Below are positions 41,119-49,963 of a stretch of 64,000 bases of DNA, piece after piece. A model generated the notes under the pieces. That model had not been told where the DNA came from. It saw only the letters and a program-made list of their open reading frames with translations, and did not search any database. Within the stretch, counting starts at the first letter, position 1, and every line of letters starts with the position of its first letter. Origin of the DNA: Nocardioides guangzhouensis. Its GTDB lineage: Bacteria > Actinomycetota > Actinomycetes > Propionibacteriales > Nocardioidaceae. Where the stretch lies: NCBI RefSeq assembly GCF_004519545.1, contig NZ_SDKM01000009.1:62001-126000 (forward strand), given 5' to 3'. The translations under genes were made by a program, and so were the position numbers.

Positions 41119-41664
41119 TCACCGCCCGCGCGGCCCGACCACGTCGTACGTCGCGCAGACGAAGGCCCGGTTCTGCGCGACCTCGACCAGCCGCAGGTCG
41201 AACGGTCGCGGGAACAGCGGCCGTCCAGCACCGAGCGTGACCGGCGCGATCGACACCATGACCCGGTCCAGCAGCCCGGCCTCGGCGAACTGCGCGGCCA
41301 GGTCCCCGCCACCGATCACCCACACGTCCTTGCCGCCGGCCGCTTCGACCAGCTCGGCGTGGACCGGCGCCACGTCCCCCTGCGCGAACCGGAGGTCGGC
41401 GCCGGCGATCGGCTCGAGGTCGGCGTGCGTCATCACGACCGATGGCATGTCGTAGCTCCACGACTCTCCGGTGCGGGCGAGGTGGTCGCGGACCCACTCG
41501 AACGTCGTACGGCCCATCACCGTGGCGCCGACGTCGGCGATGAACGCGCCGTAGTTCATCGGCCCCTCCTCGTCGATGTCCTGCACGAACAGCCAGTCGA
41601 GGGAGTCGTGCTCGTCGGCGAGGTACCCGTCGAGCGTGGTGGCGGTGTAGAAGACGGTGCTCAT
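41119..41664 (-). CDS. Dihydrofolate reductase / RibD C-terminal family protein
   Basis: 181 aa from the ATG at 41664, which overlaps the upstream gene's stop. The RibD-C fold is clear: YTATTLDGYLADEHDSLDWL, GATVMGRTTFEWV, DVWVIGGGDLAAQFAEAGLL and MVSIAPVTLGAGRPLFP. Stand-alone members are NAD(P)H-dependent reductases of unknown substrate. Co-translation with the AraC-DinB gene suggests a joint function, perhaps detoxification. Confidence 0.88.
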   Translation of the reverse strand: MSTVFYTATTLDGYLADEHDSLDWLFVQDIDEEGPMNYGAFIADVGATVMGRTTFEWVRDHLARTGESWSYDMPSVVMTHADLEPIAGADLRFAQGDVAPVHAELVEAAGGKDVWVIGGGDLAAQFAEAGLLDRVMVSIAPVTLGAGRPLFPRPFDLRLVEVAQNRAFVCATYDVVGPRGR

Positions 41665-42599
41665 GCGGTGCCTCCCCGGCGTCGGGCCAGCCAGTCGATC
41701 GGGTCGCCGGCGTCGACCTCGACCCCGGCCTGGCGCAGCATGAGCCGCAGCAGCTGGCGGCGGTGCGCGCTGTAGGTGAGCACGTGGGCGATGACGCTGC
41801 CGAGCACGAAGCTCTCGGGCGGCTCGCAGAGCGCGTCGACGATCCGGTCGCCCCACGCGCCGCGGCGGTCGATGTCCCGGACCATCGCCAGCCAGCGGGC
41901 GGCGGCCGCCTCGTGCCGGTCGGCCAGTCGGACCGGGTCGTCGTCGGCCATGTCGGGGTAGTCGCCCCCCTCGATGGCGGCCAGCCAGATCTCGTGGGTG
42001 AGCACGAGGTGCTTGCTGACCTGGGCGATCGTCTCGTCCGGGCCGTCGAACCCGAGCGGCTCGCTGCCCGGCACCCGGACGGTGCGGTACTCCTCCTCCG
42101 GCAGCGCCTTCACCAGCGCGAGCAGGTCGCGCACGTCCTCGATCCCGTGGTGCACCAGCAGCGCGGTCACGTCGTCGGTCGAGCGCTGCGTCGCGGCCTC
42201 GGTGCTGTCGATCCACAGGGACATCGGCGGGTGGAAGTGGATGCCGTTCGGCGCCGGCAGCCAGTGGTCGCCATCCTGGCGAGCGGTCGCGCTCGGCGGA
42301 TGCCCGTAGGACCGCGAGAACGCGCGGCCGAACCCCTCGACAGAGTCGTAGCCGGCCTCGAACGCCACCTCGGTCACCGTCGCCCCGCGCCGCAGCCGCC
42401 AGGCCGCGCGCTCGAGCATCACCCGCCGTCGCATCGCGACCGGCGGCTCGCCGGCGCCGCGGGAGAGCTGACGGCTGAAGTGGTACGGCGAGGAGTAGGC
42501 GTCGCCGGCCATGTCGTCGAGCGTGCGGTTGTCCTCGTCGAGCACCGCGTCGAGCAGCTCGCGGAGCCGGTCCCGTCCCTCGGGATAGTCGTCGGGCAT
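41661..42599 (-). CDS. AraC-type regulator fused to a DinB-like domain
   Basis: 312 aa. Residues about 12-100 form an AraC HTH pair (LDDMAGDAYSSPYHFSRQLS, VTEVAFEAGYDSVEGFGRAF). Residues about 135-300 form a DinB four-helix bundle with His metal ligands (HLVLTHEIWLAAIEGGDYPD, VIAHVLTYSAHRRQLL). DinB/DfsB bundles are thiol S-transferase-like metal proteins, so the fusion may sense or modify a ligand. Its stop overlaps the reductase start, so it may both regulate and act with it. Confidence 0.85.
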   Translation of the reverse strand: MPDDYPEGRDRLRELLDAVLDEDNRTLDDMAGDAYSSPYHFSRQLSRGAGEPPVAMRRRVMLERAAWRLRRGATVTEVAFEAGYDSVEGFGRAFSRSYGHPPSATARQDGDHWLPAPNGIHFHPPMSLWIDSTEAATQRSTDDVTALLVHHGIEDVRDLLALVKALPEEEYRTVRVPGSEPLGFDGPDETIAQVSKHLVLTHEIWLAAIEGGDYPDMADDDPVRLADRHEAAAARWLAMVRDIDRRGAWGDRIVDALCEPPESFVLGSVIAHVLTYSAHRRQLLRLMLRQAGVEVDAGDPIDWLARRRGGTA

Positions 42600-42647
42600 G
42601 CCGACAGTCTGTCCCGGCCGGGCGGTCCGGCGCCCGACCGTTCTTGC

Positions 42648-43571
42648 TCAGGCCGGTCCCGCGCCCACCGCGACCAGGGCCTTCGCCAGCCGGTCCGGGT
42701 CGGCGCTGTCGACCCAGGTGATCCGCGGATCCTTGTGGAACCACGAGTCCTGGCGCCGTGCGAAGCGCCGGGTCGCCGCCGCGGTCCGCTCCCGCGCCTC
42801 GGCCTCGGTGGTCTCGCCGGCGAGGTGCGCCATCACCTCGGGGTAGCCGATCGCCCGCGACGCGGTCCTGGTCTCCGCCAGCCCCCGGGCGACCAGCGCC
42901 TCGACCTCGGCGACGAACCCGGCCTCGAACATCGCCTCCACCCGGCGGGCGATCCGGTCCTCCAGCGTCCGCCGGTCCATCGCGACGCCGACCTGGTGCG
43001 CGCCCGGCACCTCGTACTCCAGCCGGGGCAGGCTCGCGCTGAACGGCCGGCCGGTGATCGTGACCACCTCGAGCGCCCGGACGATGCGACGGCCGTTGGT
43101 CGGCAGGATGCCCGAGGCCGCGTCCGGGTCGACGTCCCGCAGCCGCTGGTGCAGCGCCGCCGGGCCGGCGGCCGCGAGCTCGTCCTCCAGCGCCCGCCGT
43201 ACGTCGGCGTCGGTGCCGGGGAACTCGAACCGGTCGAGCACCGCACGTGTGTAGAGGGCGGAGCCGCCGACCAGGACCGGCACGACACCGCGGTCCCGCA
43301 GGTCGTCGATCGTGGCCCGCGCCATCCGCTGGAACTCCGCGACCGAGGCGGTCTCGTCGATGTCGAGAACATCGAGCAGGTGGTGCTGGATGCCCCGGCG
43401 CTCGGCCACGGGCAGCTTCGCCGTGCCGACGTCCATGCCGCGGTAGACCTGCATCGCGTCGGTGTTCACCACCTCTCCGCCGAGGTGCCCGGCGAGGTCC
43501 AGCGACAGCTCGGTCTTGCCGGAGGCGGTGGCGCCCACGACGGCGATGACGGGTACGTCGCGGGGCGGCAT
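42648..43571 (-). CDS. miaA: tRNA dimethylallyltransferase
   Basis: 307 aa. MiaA transfers a dimethylallyl group to A37 of tRNAs reading UNN codons, the step before MiaB. The P-loop is AVVGATASGKTELSLDLA, followed by VVNTDAMQVYRGMDVGTAK, HHLLDVLDIDETASVAEF and PTNGRRIVRALEV. The length is typical. It sits in the conserved dapF-miaA-miaB neighbourhood, although miaB here is 3 kb away across small unknown genes. Confidence 0.97.
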   Translation of the reverse strand: MPPRDVPVIAVVGATASGKTELSLDLAGHLGGEVVNTDAMQVYRGMDVGTAKLPVAERRGIQHHLLDVLDIDETASVAEFQRMARATIDDLRDRGVVPVLVGGSALYTRAVLDRFEFPGTDADVRRALEDELAAAGPAALHQRLRDVDPDAASGILPTNGRRIVRALEVVTITGRPFSASLPRLEYEVPGAHQVGVAMDRRTLEDRIARRVEAMFEAGFVAEVEALVARGLAETRTASRAIGYPEVMAHLAGETTEAEARERTAAATRRFARRQDSWFHKDPRITWVDSADPDRLAKALVAVGAGPA

Positions 43572-43636
43572 GCCCGTAGTCTGCCAACGAGGGCTCGGCG
43601 CCCTCGCATTTCGGGCAACAACCCCCAGGAGCAGCC

Positions 43637-43840
43637 ATGGGATTCCTCGACAAGCTCAAGGGCACGGTGGGCAAGGCCGTCGACGACCACGGCGACACGA
43701 TCGCCCAGGGGATCGACAAGGCGGCCGAGGTCGTCGACGGCAAGACCGGCGGCAAGCACCACGACAGGATCGAGCGGGGCACGGCGAAGGCCAAGGACGC
43801 CCTCGACAAGCTCGACGGCAAGGACGACGACATCCGCTGA
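43637..43840 (+). CDS. Small Rv0909-like antitoxin family protein
   Basis: 67 aa with AGGAG upstream. The sequence (MGFLDKLKGTVGKAVDDHGD, IERGTAKAKDALDKLDGKD) is a charged amphipathic helical repeat typical of the Rv0909-type putative antitoxin family in actinobacteria. No toxin gene is recognisable beside it, so an orphan or a structural stress protein is equally possible. Confidence 0.7.
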   Translation: MGFLDKLKGTVGKAVDDHGDTIAQGIDKAAEVVDGKTGGKHHDRIERGTAKAKDALDKLDGKDDDIR

Positions 43841-43917
43841 CCACGGCGCGTCACGACCGGCGGGTACGGTCGGGACGGACGGCCGGGAACGGCCCGGCCG
43901 CTGGCAACGGAGACGAC

Positions 43918-44166
43918 ATGAGCCAGCTGACTCTCGGATCGGCTCCTCCCATCGACCCGACCGAGCCCATCGATCCCGGCGTACCAGGCCCGGTGCCCGA
44001 CCCCGGCACCCCCGACCCCGCCGTGCCCTCGCCCGAGCCGGTGCCGCCGGCACCCACCCCCTCGCCGCTGCCCGGCGAACCGGGCCAGCCACTGCCGCCA
44101 GAGCCGGAGCCCGGGCCGAGCGGGCCCGACCTGCCGCCGAGCAAGCCACCGATGGTGGTGCCCTGA
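43918..44166 (+). CDS. Small proline-rich protein, function unknown
   Basis: 82 aa from the ATG at 43918. After a 10-residue start (MSQLTLGSAPPI) it is almost entirely Pro, Gly, Asp and Ser (DPGTPDPAVPSPEPVPPAPT), predicted to be disordered. No signal peptide or membrane segment is visible. Similar short proline-rich frames are common in Nocardioides-like genomes. Coding status rests on frame, start and absence of a competing frame, so it is uncertain. Confidence 0.5.
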   Translation: MSQLTLGSAPPIDPTEPIDPGVPGPVPDPGTPDPAVPSPEPVPPAPTPSPLPGEPGQPLPPEPEPGPSGPDLPPSKPPMVVP

Positions 44167-44187
44167 CCCGCCCCTAGGGTGGGCCGC

Positions 44188-44679
44188 ATGCACTCGCGCT
44201 TCACGGTCGTCCCCGCGTCGTACGTCTTCCTGCTGCGGGGCGACGGTGGCCCGGGCGGCGCGACAGAGGTGCTGCTGCAGCTGCGGCAGAACACCGGCTT
44301 CATGGACGACCACTGGGCGGCCGCGGCCGCGGGCCACGTCGAGAAGGGCGAGACGGCGTACGACGCCGCGCACCGCGAGGCCCGCGAGGAGCTCGGGCTG
44401 AGCGAGGTCGCCCTGGAGTTCGTGACGTCGATGCAGCGCACCCGCGGCGGCGAGCCGATCGACGAGCGGATCGACTTCTTCTTCACCGCCCGCTCGTGGG
44501 CCGGCGAGCCGACGATCGCCGAGCCCGACAAGTGCGCAGCGCTGAAGTGGGTACCTCTCGACCAGCTGCCTGACCCGGTGGTGCCGCACGAGCTGCAGGT
44601 GCTCGAGGGACTCCGGTCGGGAGTCGTGGCGCCGTACACGACGTACGGCTTCGAGTCGGGGGCGGAGGGCTCCCGGTAG
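44188..44679 (+). CDS. NUDIX hydrolase
   Basis: 163 aa. The ATG at 44188 lies 7 nt after TAGGGT (44175-44180), so the mRNA is probably leaderless. The Nudix box is complete: GHVEKGETAYDAAHREAREE followed by LGL. The N-terminus (FTVVPASYVFLLR) and the loop WVPLDQLPDPVV fit the nucleotide-sanitising type. It hydrolyses a nucleoside-diphosphate-linked substrate that cannot be named from sequence. Confidence 0.92.
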   Translation: MHSRFTVVPASYVFLLRGDGGPGGATEVLLQLRQNTGFMDDHWAAAAAGHVEKGETAYDAAHREAREELGLSEVALEFVTSMQRTRGGEPIDERIDFFFTARSWAGEPTIAEPDKCAALKWVPLDQLPDPVVPHELQVLEGLRSGVVAPYTTYGFESGAEGSR

Positions 44680-44736
44680 GAGCGGTGGGGGGACCGCACG
44701 ATCGCCGGCCGCGGCCGGCGGAGGGAGGTAGAGAAC

Positions 44737-44994
44737 GTGATCGACGAGCTGGGCCCCAAGCCCGACGCGACCACCGAGCAGCCCGAGAGGTTCCCCGGCG
44801 GGGCGGACTCGGTCGCCGACGAGGAGAAGTACGGCGCGATCCCCGACACCCCGACGGTGCCGGACCTGGACCCGGACGCGAACCCCGCGGTCGAGGACGC
44901 CGCTCCCGACGAGGTCAAGCAGCCGGACGAGAAGCAGCAGGAGCCGGACCGCGGCACCTCCGGCGAGGACGACCCGCCGGACGAGCCCGCCTGA
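44737..44994 (+). CDS. Small acidic disordered protein, function unknown
   Basis: 85 aa from a GTG with a GGAGG-rich site upstream. It is rich in Asp, Glu and Pro (IDELGPKPDATTEQPERFPG, VDED-like tail EDDPPDEPA) and is predicted to be disordered. No family is recognised. It is one of three consecutive low-complexity genes. Confidence 0.55.
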   Translation: MIDELGPKPDATTEQPERFPGGADSVADEEKYGAIPDTPTVPDLDPDANPAVEDAAPDEVKQPDEKQQEPDRGTSGEDDPPDEPA

Positions 44995-45039
44995 GCGCAC
45001 CGCCGGCATGACGTCCGGGGCGGTGGGTACCGACGCGTC

Positions 45040-45318
45040 ATGAGCGATCCCGACGAGCTGCGAGAGTCCCAGCCCAACGCCGGCGGGCCGCATGGCGCCG
45101 CGGGCGGCATGGGCGTGAGCAGCGAGCGCGTCGGCCCCACCGGCCCCGGCCAGGAAGGCACCGACGGCCTGCGCGACACCTCCGTCGACCGGCCACCGGA
45201 CGACGACGCCCCGCCCGAGCAGCGTGCCGGCAACCCCGAGGACAACCCGACCGGCATCCCGCCCCTGCGGGCCCGCGACGGCGCCGAGCCCGCTGGACGG
45301 AGCGACGGCGCCGCGTGA
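45040..45318 (+). CDS. Small glycine/acidic-rich disordered protein, function unknown
   Basis: 92 aa from the ATG at 45040 (SDPDELRESQPNAGGPHGAA), rich in Gly, Pro, Asp and Arg. No signal, helix or motif is recognised. It lies 45 bp after the previous small acidic gene and just before the AbiEi-like pseudogene. Confidence 0.5.
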   Translation: MSDPDELRESQPNAGGPHGAAGGMGVSSERVGPTGPGQEGTDGLRDTSVDRPPDDDAPPEQRAGNPEDNPTGIPPLRARDGAEPAGRSDGAA

Positions 45319-45328
45319 CGCTCGGCGC

Positions 45329-46316
45329 ATGCGCCCCGAGATCGTCGAGTTGCTCGCCTCGCAGGACCAGGTGGTCCGGCGCGCGCAGCTGCTCGAGGCC
45401 GGGCTCGACCCGAACGACGTACGCCGGCTCCTGCGTCGGCGCGACTTGTCCGCCGTGCACCCGGGCGTGTACGCCGGGCACAACGGGCCGCTGTCCTGGC
45501 AGCAGAGGGCGTGGGCTGCGGTCCTGCACGCCTGGCCCGCGGCCCTCAGCCACGACTCCGCGCTACACGCGGCCGGCGGTCCCGGCCGTCGCGACCGGAT
45601 CGACCAGGCACCGCTGCACATCGCCGTCGACCGTGGCCGGTCGTCCACCTCTCCGCTGCCCGGGGTGGTGACGCACCACCTCGCTGGGCTCCAGAGGAAG
45701 GCCCTGTGGAACGTCGGTCCGCCGCGGCTGCGGATCGAGGAGGCGCTCGTCGACGTGGCTGCCGGAGCAGCCACCGACTTCGACGCCATCGCGACGCTGG
45801 CGGACGCCGTCCAGGCCCGGCGTACGACGGCGCCGAGGATCCGGGCCGCACTGGACGAGCGGAGCCGCGTCGCCCGCCGGGCGTTCCTGGTCGGCATCCT
45901 CACCGACCTGGCGGAGGGGACGTGCTCGAGCACGGGTACCTCGTGCGCGTCGAGCGCCCGCACGGTCTGCCCAGGGCCGGGCGGCAGGTGATGGCCTTCG
46001 CCGCGGCCCGGTCTGTCGCGACGTGGTCTACCGGCGGCAGCGTCACGTGGTCGAGCTCGACGGGCGGGCGTTCCACGACTCCGCCCGTGGCCGGGACAGT
46101 GACCTGGACCGGGACCTGGTGGCCGCGGTCGACGGCCTCAGCACCACACGCATCGGCTGGGGCCAGGTCTTCGGCCGTGCCTGCCGGACCGCCTGGCTGG
46201 TCGGCCGGGTCCTGCACGGCCGCGGGTGGACCGACCGTCCCGTCGCTTGTCCGGACTGCACACCGGACGAGCTCGCCCTCTGGACACGAGTGCCCCGCAC
46301 AGGTGGCACCCCGTGA
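45329..46316 (+). pseudogene. AbiEi/DUF559-like protein gene broken by frameshifts
   Basis: Three frames in succession encode one protein. Frame one (from the ATG at 45329) gives an AbiEi-type winged-helix N-terminus (RRAQLLEAGLDPNDVRRLLR, LSAVHPGVYAGH) to about 45937. Frame two then gives VLEHGYLVRVERPHGLPRAG, and frame three gives VCRDVVYRRQRHVVELDGRA to FHDSARGRDSDLDRDLVAAV with the DUF559-like endonuclease core, to 46316. The first break fits loss of one copy of a duplicated 7-mer GTGCTCG near 45930; the second, one-base break is near 45990. Intact relatives are common in Nocardioides-like genomes as uncharacterised toxin-antitoxin-like proteins. Confidence 0.8.
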
Positions 46317-46350
46317 CACTGGTGTGGGGCGGATCCTTCGCGACGCCTGA

Positions 46351-47901
46351 TCAGCGGCAGGCGGAGGCGTCCGGCAGCGGGGCGGGGACGCCGACCGACG
46401 GCATGCCGAGGCCGACGCTGCTGGTGGGGGCGGCGGTGCGGGCCTCCCAGGCGTCGCCGGCGCGGGTACGGCGCACCGAGAGGACCGGTCCGTCGGCGAC
46501 GAGGTGGTGCGGGGCGGCGTAGGTGATCTCGACCGTCACCATGTCGCCGGGGCGGAGTGGTTTCGAGACGCTCGCTGGCGCTCGCTCCTCAACCACCGGC
46601 GAGACGCTCGCCCCGCGCTCGTCGACCTTCGAGAGGTCGTTCGTGAAGTGGACCAGGCGGTTGTCGGGGCCGCGGCCGGAGAGGCGGTGCGTCTCGGCGT
46701 CCTTGCGGCCCTCGCCCTCGGCCACCATCAGCTCGACGGTGCGGCCGACCAGCGCCTTGTTCTCCTCCCACGCGATCTCGTTCACCACCGCGACCAGGCG
46801 CTGGTAGCGGTCGGCGACCACCGCCGGCTCGATCTGGTCGGGGAGGTCGGCGGCGGGGGTGCCGGGGCGCTTGGAGTACTGGAAGGTGAAGGCGCCGGAG
46901 AAGCGGGCCGCGCGGACGACGTCGAGCGTGGCCTGGAAGTCCTCCTCGGTCTCGCCCGGGAAGCCGACGATGATGTCGGTGGTGATCGCGGCGTCCGGCA
47001 TCGCGGCCCGCACCCGCTCGATGATGCCGAGGAACTTCTGCTGCCGGTAGGACCGGCGCATCGCGCGCAGGACGCGGTCGGAGCCGGACTGCAGCGGCAT
47101 GTGCAGCTGCGGCATCACGTTCGGCGTCTCGGCCATCGCCTCGATGACGTCGTCGGTGAACTCGGCCGGGTGCGGCGAGGTGAACCGCACCCGCTCGAGA
47201 CCCTCGATCTCGCCGCACGCGCGCAGCAGCTTCGAGAACGCCTGCCGGTCGCCGAACTCGACGCCGTAGGAGTTGACGTTCTGCCCGAGCAGGGTGATCT
47301 CGGTGACGCCCTCGGCCACCAGCGCCTCGATCTCGGCGAGGATCTCGCCCGGCCGGCGGTCCTTCTCCTTGCCGCGCAGCGACGGGACGATGCAGAACGT
47401 GCAGGTGTTGTTGCAGCCGACCGACACCGACACCCACGCTGCGTACGCCGACTCGCGCCGGGTCGGCAGCGTCGACGGGAAGACCTCGAGCGACTCGAGG
47501 ATCTCGACCTGGGCCTCCTCCTGCACCCGGGCCCGCTCGAGCAGCACCGGCAGCGAGCCGATGTTGTGGGTGCCGAACACGACGTCGACCCACGGCGCCT
47601 TGCGGGTGATGGTGTCGCGGTCCTTCTGCGCGAGGCAGCCGCCGACGGCGATCTGCATGCCGGGGCGCCGTGCCTTCACCGGCGCGAGGTGCCCGAGGTT
47701 GCCGTACAGCTTGTTGTCGGCGTTCTCGCGGACCGCGCACGTGTTGAACACGACCACGTCCGCCGGCTCGCCGTCGGGCACCGCGACGTACCCCGCCTCC
47801 TCGAGCAGGCCGGTGAGCCGCTCGGAGTCGTGGACGTTCATCTGGCACCCGTAGGTCTTGACCTCGTAGGTGCGCGCGGCGCTCTCGGCAGTGGTGCTCA
47901 T
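46351..47901 (-). CDS. miaB: tRNA-2-methylthio-N6-dimethylallyladenosine synthase
   Basis: 516 aa. MiaB adds the methylthio group to i6A37 of tRNA after MiaA. The N-terminal domain has the three cluster cysteines ([31 protein letters not shown]) and the radical SAM motif is [13 protein letters not shown] domain follows. Inside the TRAM domain a repeat insertion (46559-46598) encodes [12 protein letters not shown] in a loop. It converges with the AbiEi-like pseudogene across 34 bp and is divergent from gluA. Confidence 0.96.
   Translation of the reverse strand: MSTTAESAARTYEVKTYGCQMNVHDSERLTGLLEEAGYVAVPDGEPADVVVFNTCAVRENADNKLYGNLGHLAPVKARRPGMQIAVGGCLAQKDRDTITRKAPWVDVVFGTHNIGSLPVLLERARVQEEAQVEILESLEVFPSTLPTRRESAYAAWVSVSVGCNNTCTFCIVPSLRGKEKDRRPGEILAEIEALVAEGVTEITLLGQNVNSYGVEFGDRQAFSKLLRACGEIEGLERVRFTSPHPAEFTDDVIEAMAETPNVMPQLHMPLQSGSDRVLRAMRRSYRQQKFLGIIERVRAAMPDAAITTDIIVGFPGETEEDFQATLDVVRAARFSGAFTFQYSKRPGTPAADLPDQIEPAVVADRYQRLVAVVNEIAWEENKALVGRTVELMVAEGEGRKDAETHRLSGRGPDNRLVHFTNDLSKVDERGASVSPVVEERAPASVSKPLRPGDMVTVEITYAAPHHLVADGPVLSVRRTRAGDAWEARTAAPTSSVGLGMPSVGVPAPLPDASACR
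46559..46598. repeat. Repeat element embedded in the miaB coding sequence
   Basis: GGTTTCGAGACG (46559-46570) and TCCTCAACCACCG (46586-46598) flank a 15-bp middle CTCGCTGGCGCTCGC. The same flanks with a different 14-bp middle occur in nrdJ at 6085-6123. In miaB it is read in frame as [12 protein letters not shown]. Confidence 0.75.
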
Positions 47902-48080
47902 GACCGGTCAAGGGTACGGCGGCACCGTCTGACAGGCGCAAACGAGGCGTGGAGGTTCATCCAGGAACCCGGCTGGTGAGTCCTGGCGGCGCCACTCGGC
48001 AGGCGGCCCGCATCCCGCCAGCGAAGCTGCACGTTCGCCGCTCGGACGTCGAGGCTCCGGCCCGTCCGGCAGGTCACGGA

Positions 48081-48108
48081 ATGGTCCCGACTGGCCCGTT
48101 TGGACCAT
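48081..48108. promoter_or_regulatory. Inverted repeat upstream of gluA
   Basis: ATGGTCC (48081-48087) and GGACCAT (48102-48108) are perfect arms 14 bp apart, 30-57 bp before the -10 (TAGGTT, 48139-48144) of gluA. This may be an operator. The rest of the 249-bp miaB-gluA gap shows nothing I can name. Confidence 0.4.
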
Positions 48109-48150
48109 CCGGGATGGCCTGACCAGACCAGCTGAGGCTAGGTTGCTCCA

Positions 48151-48927
48151 ATGACGGCGACCGAACCGGCCTCCGCCCCGACCTCCTCCGGCCAGGGGCT
48201 CGTGGTCCTCAGCGACGTGAACAAGTGGTACGGCGAGCTCAACGTGCTCAAGGACATCGACCTGACCGTCAGGAAGGGCGAGGTCATCGTCGTCATCGGC
48301 CCCTCCGGCGCCGGCAAGTCGACGCTGTGCCGGGCGATCAACCGTCTCGAGACCATCGACCGGGGCACGATCACGCTCGACGGCCAGCCGCTCCCCCAGG
48401 AGGGCAAGGCGCTGGCCGCGCTGCGTGCCGAGGTCGGCATGGTCTTCCAGAGCTTCAACCTCTTCGCCCACAAGACGATCCTCGAGAACGTCACCCTCGG
48501 GCCGATCAAGGTGCGCAAGAAGGGGAAGGCGGAGGCCGAGACGCGGGCCAAGGAGCTGCTCGACCGGGTCGGCGTCGGGCACCAGGCAGCGAAGTACCCC
48601 GCCCAGCTCTCCGGGGGCCAGCAGCAACGCGTCGCGATCGCGCGGGCACTGGCGATGGACCCGAAGGTGATGCTCTTCGACGAGCCGACCTCGGCGCTCG
48701 ACCCCGAGATGATCAAGGAAGTCCTCGACGTCATGGTCGACCTGGCCAAGCAGGGCATGACGATGATCGTGGTCACCCACGAGATGGGCTTCGCGCGGAC
48801 GGCAGCCGACCGCGTGGTCTTCATGGCCGACGGTCAGATCGTCGAGGAGAACTCCCCCGAGGAGTTCTTCACCAACCCGCAGACCGACCGCGCCAAGGAC
48901 TTCCTGAGCAAGATCCTCAAGCACTGA
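48151..48927 (+). CDS. gluA: Glutamate ABC transporter ATP-binding protein
   Basis: 258 aa. The ATG lies 6 nt after TAGGTT, so the mRNA is probably leaderless. Walker A is [17 protein letters not shown], the signature [15 protein letters not shown], Walker [15 protein letters not shown], and the H-loop VVTHEMGF. It powers polar amino-acid uptake. The gene order ATPase, lipoprotein, two permeases matches gluABCD of Corynebacterium and other actinobacteria, which take up glutamate. Conserved position next to miaB supports the same role. Confidence 0.93.
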   Translation: MTATEPASAPTSSGQGLVVLSDVNKWYGELNVLKDIDLTVRKGEVIVVIGPSGAGKSTLCRAINRLETIDRGTITLDGQPLPQEGKALAALRAEVGMVFQSFNLFAHKTILENVTLGPIKVRKKGKAEAETRAKELLDRVGVGHQAAKYPAQLSGGQQQRVAIARALAMDPKVMLFDEPTSALDPEMIKEVLDVMVDLAKQGMTMIVVTHEMGFARTAADRVVFMADGQIVEENSPEEFFTNPQTDRAKDFLSKILKH

Positions 48928-48980
48928 GGACACCCACGACTGTTTCGCACTAGCCATCCACCTCGGACAAGGGAGACAGA

Positions 48981-49871
48981 ATGCGATTCACCAGGACCAG
49001 GGCGACCCTCGTCTGCGCCAGCCTGCTGCTCACGCTGGCCGCGTGCGGCGACGCGGGCAGCGACGACGAGGGCAGTGACGTCTCGGCCGACACGGACGCC
49101 GCGTCGGAGCTCGAGGACGGCACCCGCATGAAGGAGATCGCCGACGACGGCAAGATCGTCATCGGCGTGAAGTACGACCAGCCCGGGCTCGGGTTCAAGG
49201 GCGCCACCGACGACGTGCCCTCCGGCTTCGACGTCGAGATCGCCAAGATCCTTGTCAGCAAGCTCGGCATCGACCCCGAGAGCGACAACGTGGAGTGGAA
49301 GGAGACCATCTCCGACAACCGCGAGCCGTTCCTGAAGTCGGGCGAGGTCGACCTGGTGCTCGCGTCGTACTCCATCACCGACGAGCGTCGGGCCGAGGTC
49401 GGCCAGGCCGGGCCCTACTTCCTCACCGGCCAGCAGGTGCTGGTCAAGAAGGACAGCGGCATCTCCTCGGTCGACGACCTCAAGGGCAAGGAGGTCTGCT
49501 CGGTCACCGGGTCGACGTCGATCGACAACGCGGAGGCGGAGGGCATGAAGCCGCGCGGCTTCGACACCTACTCCGAGTGCCGCGACCAGGTGCTCGACGG
49601 CGCGATCGACGCGATGACCACGGACGGCAGCATCCTGCTCGGCTACGCGGCGCTCAACCCCGACGACCTCGAGGTCGTGGGCGAGCCGTTCTCCGAGGAG
49701 CGGATCGGCGTGGGCTACTCGCCGGAGTCGCCGGAGATGTGCCAGTGGATCACCGACACGCTCCAGGAGTCGATGGACAACGGCGACTGGGCCAAGGCGT
49801 TCGAGGCCACCCTCGGCAAATCGGGGGCGGAGACGCCCGAGCCGCCGCAGATGGACCCCTGCAAGTCCTGA
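48981..49871 (+). CDS. gluB: Glutamate ABC transporter substrate-binding lipoprotein
   Basis: 296 aa with GGGAGA upstream. The lipobox is TLAACGD. The mature domain is a family-3 binding protein (IVIGVKYDQPGLGFKGATDD, FDVEIAKILVSKLGI, DLVLASYSITDERRAEVGQA, VCSVTGSTSIDN). It captures glutamate or a related amino acid outside the membrane. A hairpin at 49884-49915 follows and probably protects this mRNA part, giving excess binding protein. Confidence 0.93.
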   Translation: MRFTRTRATLVCASLLLTLAACGDAGSDDEGSDVSADTDAASELEDGTRMKEIADDGKIVIGVKYDQPGLGFKGATDDVPSGFDVEIAKILVSKLGIDPESDNVEWKETISDNREPFLKSGEVDLVLASYSITDERRAEVGQAGPYFLTGQQVLVKKDSGISSVDDLKGKEVCSVTGSTSIDNAEAEGMKPRGFDTYSECRDQVLDGAIDAMTTDGSILLGYAALNPDDLEVVGEPFSEERIGVGYSPESPEMCQWITDTLQESMDNGDWAKAFEATLGKSGAETPEPPQMDPCKS

Positions 49872-49883
49872 TCGACGCACACC

Positions 49884-49915
49884 GTCGGGGGATCCGGTAC
49901 GCCGGGTCCCCCGAC
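49884..49915. terminator. Hairpin between gluB and gluC
   Basis: GTCGGGGGATCCGG (49884-49897) pairs with CCGGGTCCCCCGAC (49902-49915) with one mismatch. Its position after the binding-protein gene suggests partial termination or mRNA stabilisation inside the operon. Confidence 0.65.
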
Positions 49916-49963
49916 GCCTGCGGGCCGTCCCGCAGTGCGATGCAGCCGTGTGAGGAGTGAGGC

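Noticed and set aside
41119..45963. Single 1614-codon minus-strand frame across the reductase, AraC, miaA and NUDIX region
   Set aside because: Only the last 181 codons are a real gene; the rest crosses several genes on both strands in the wrong frames.
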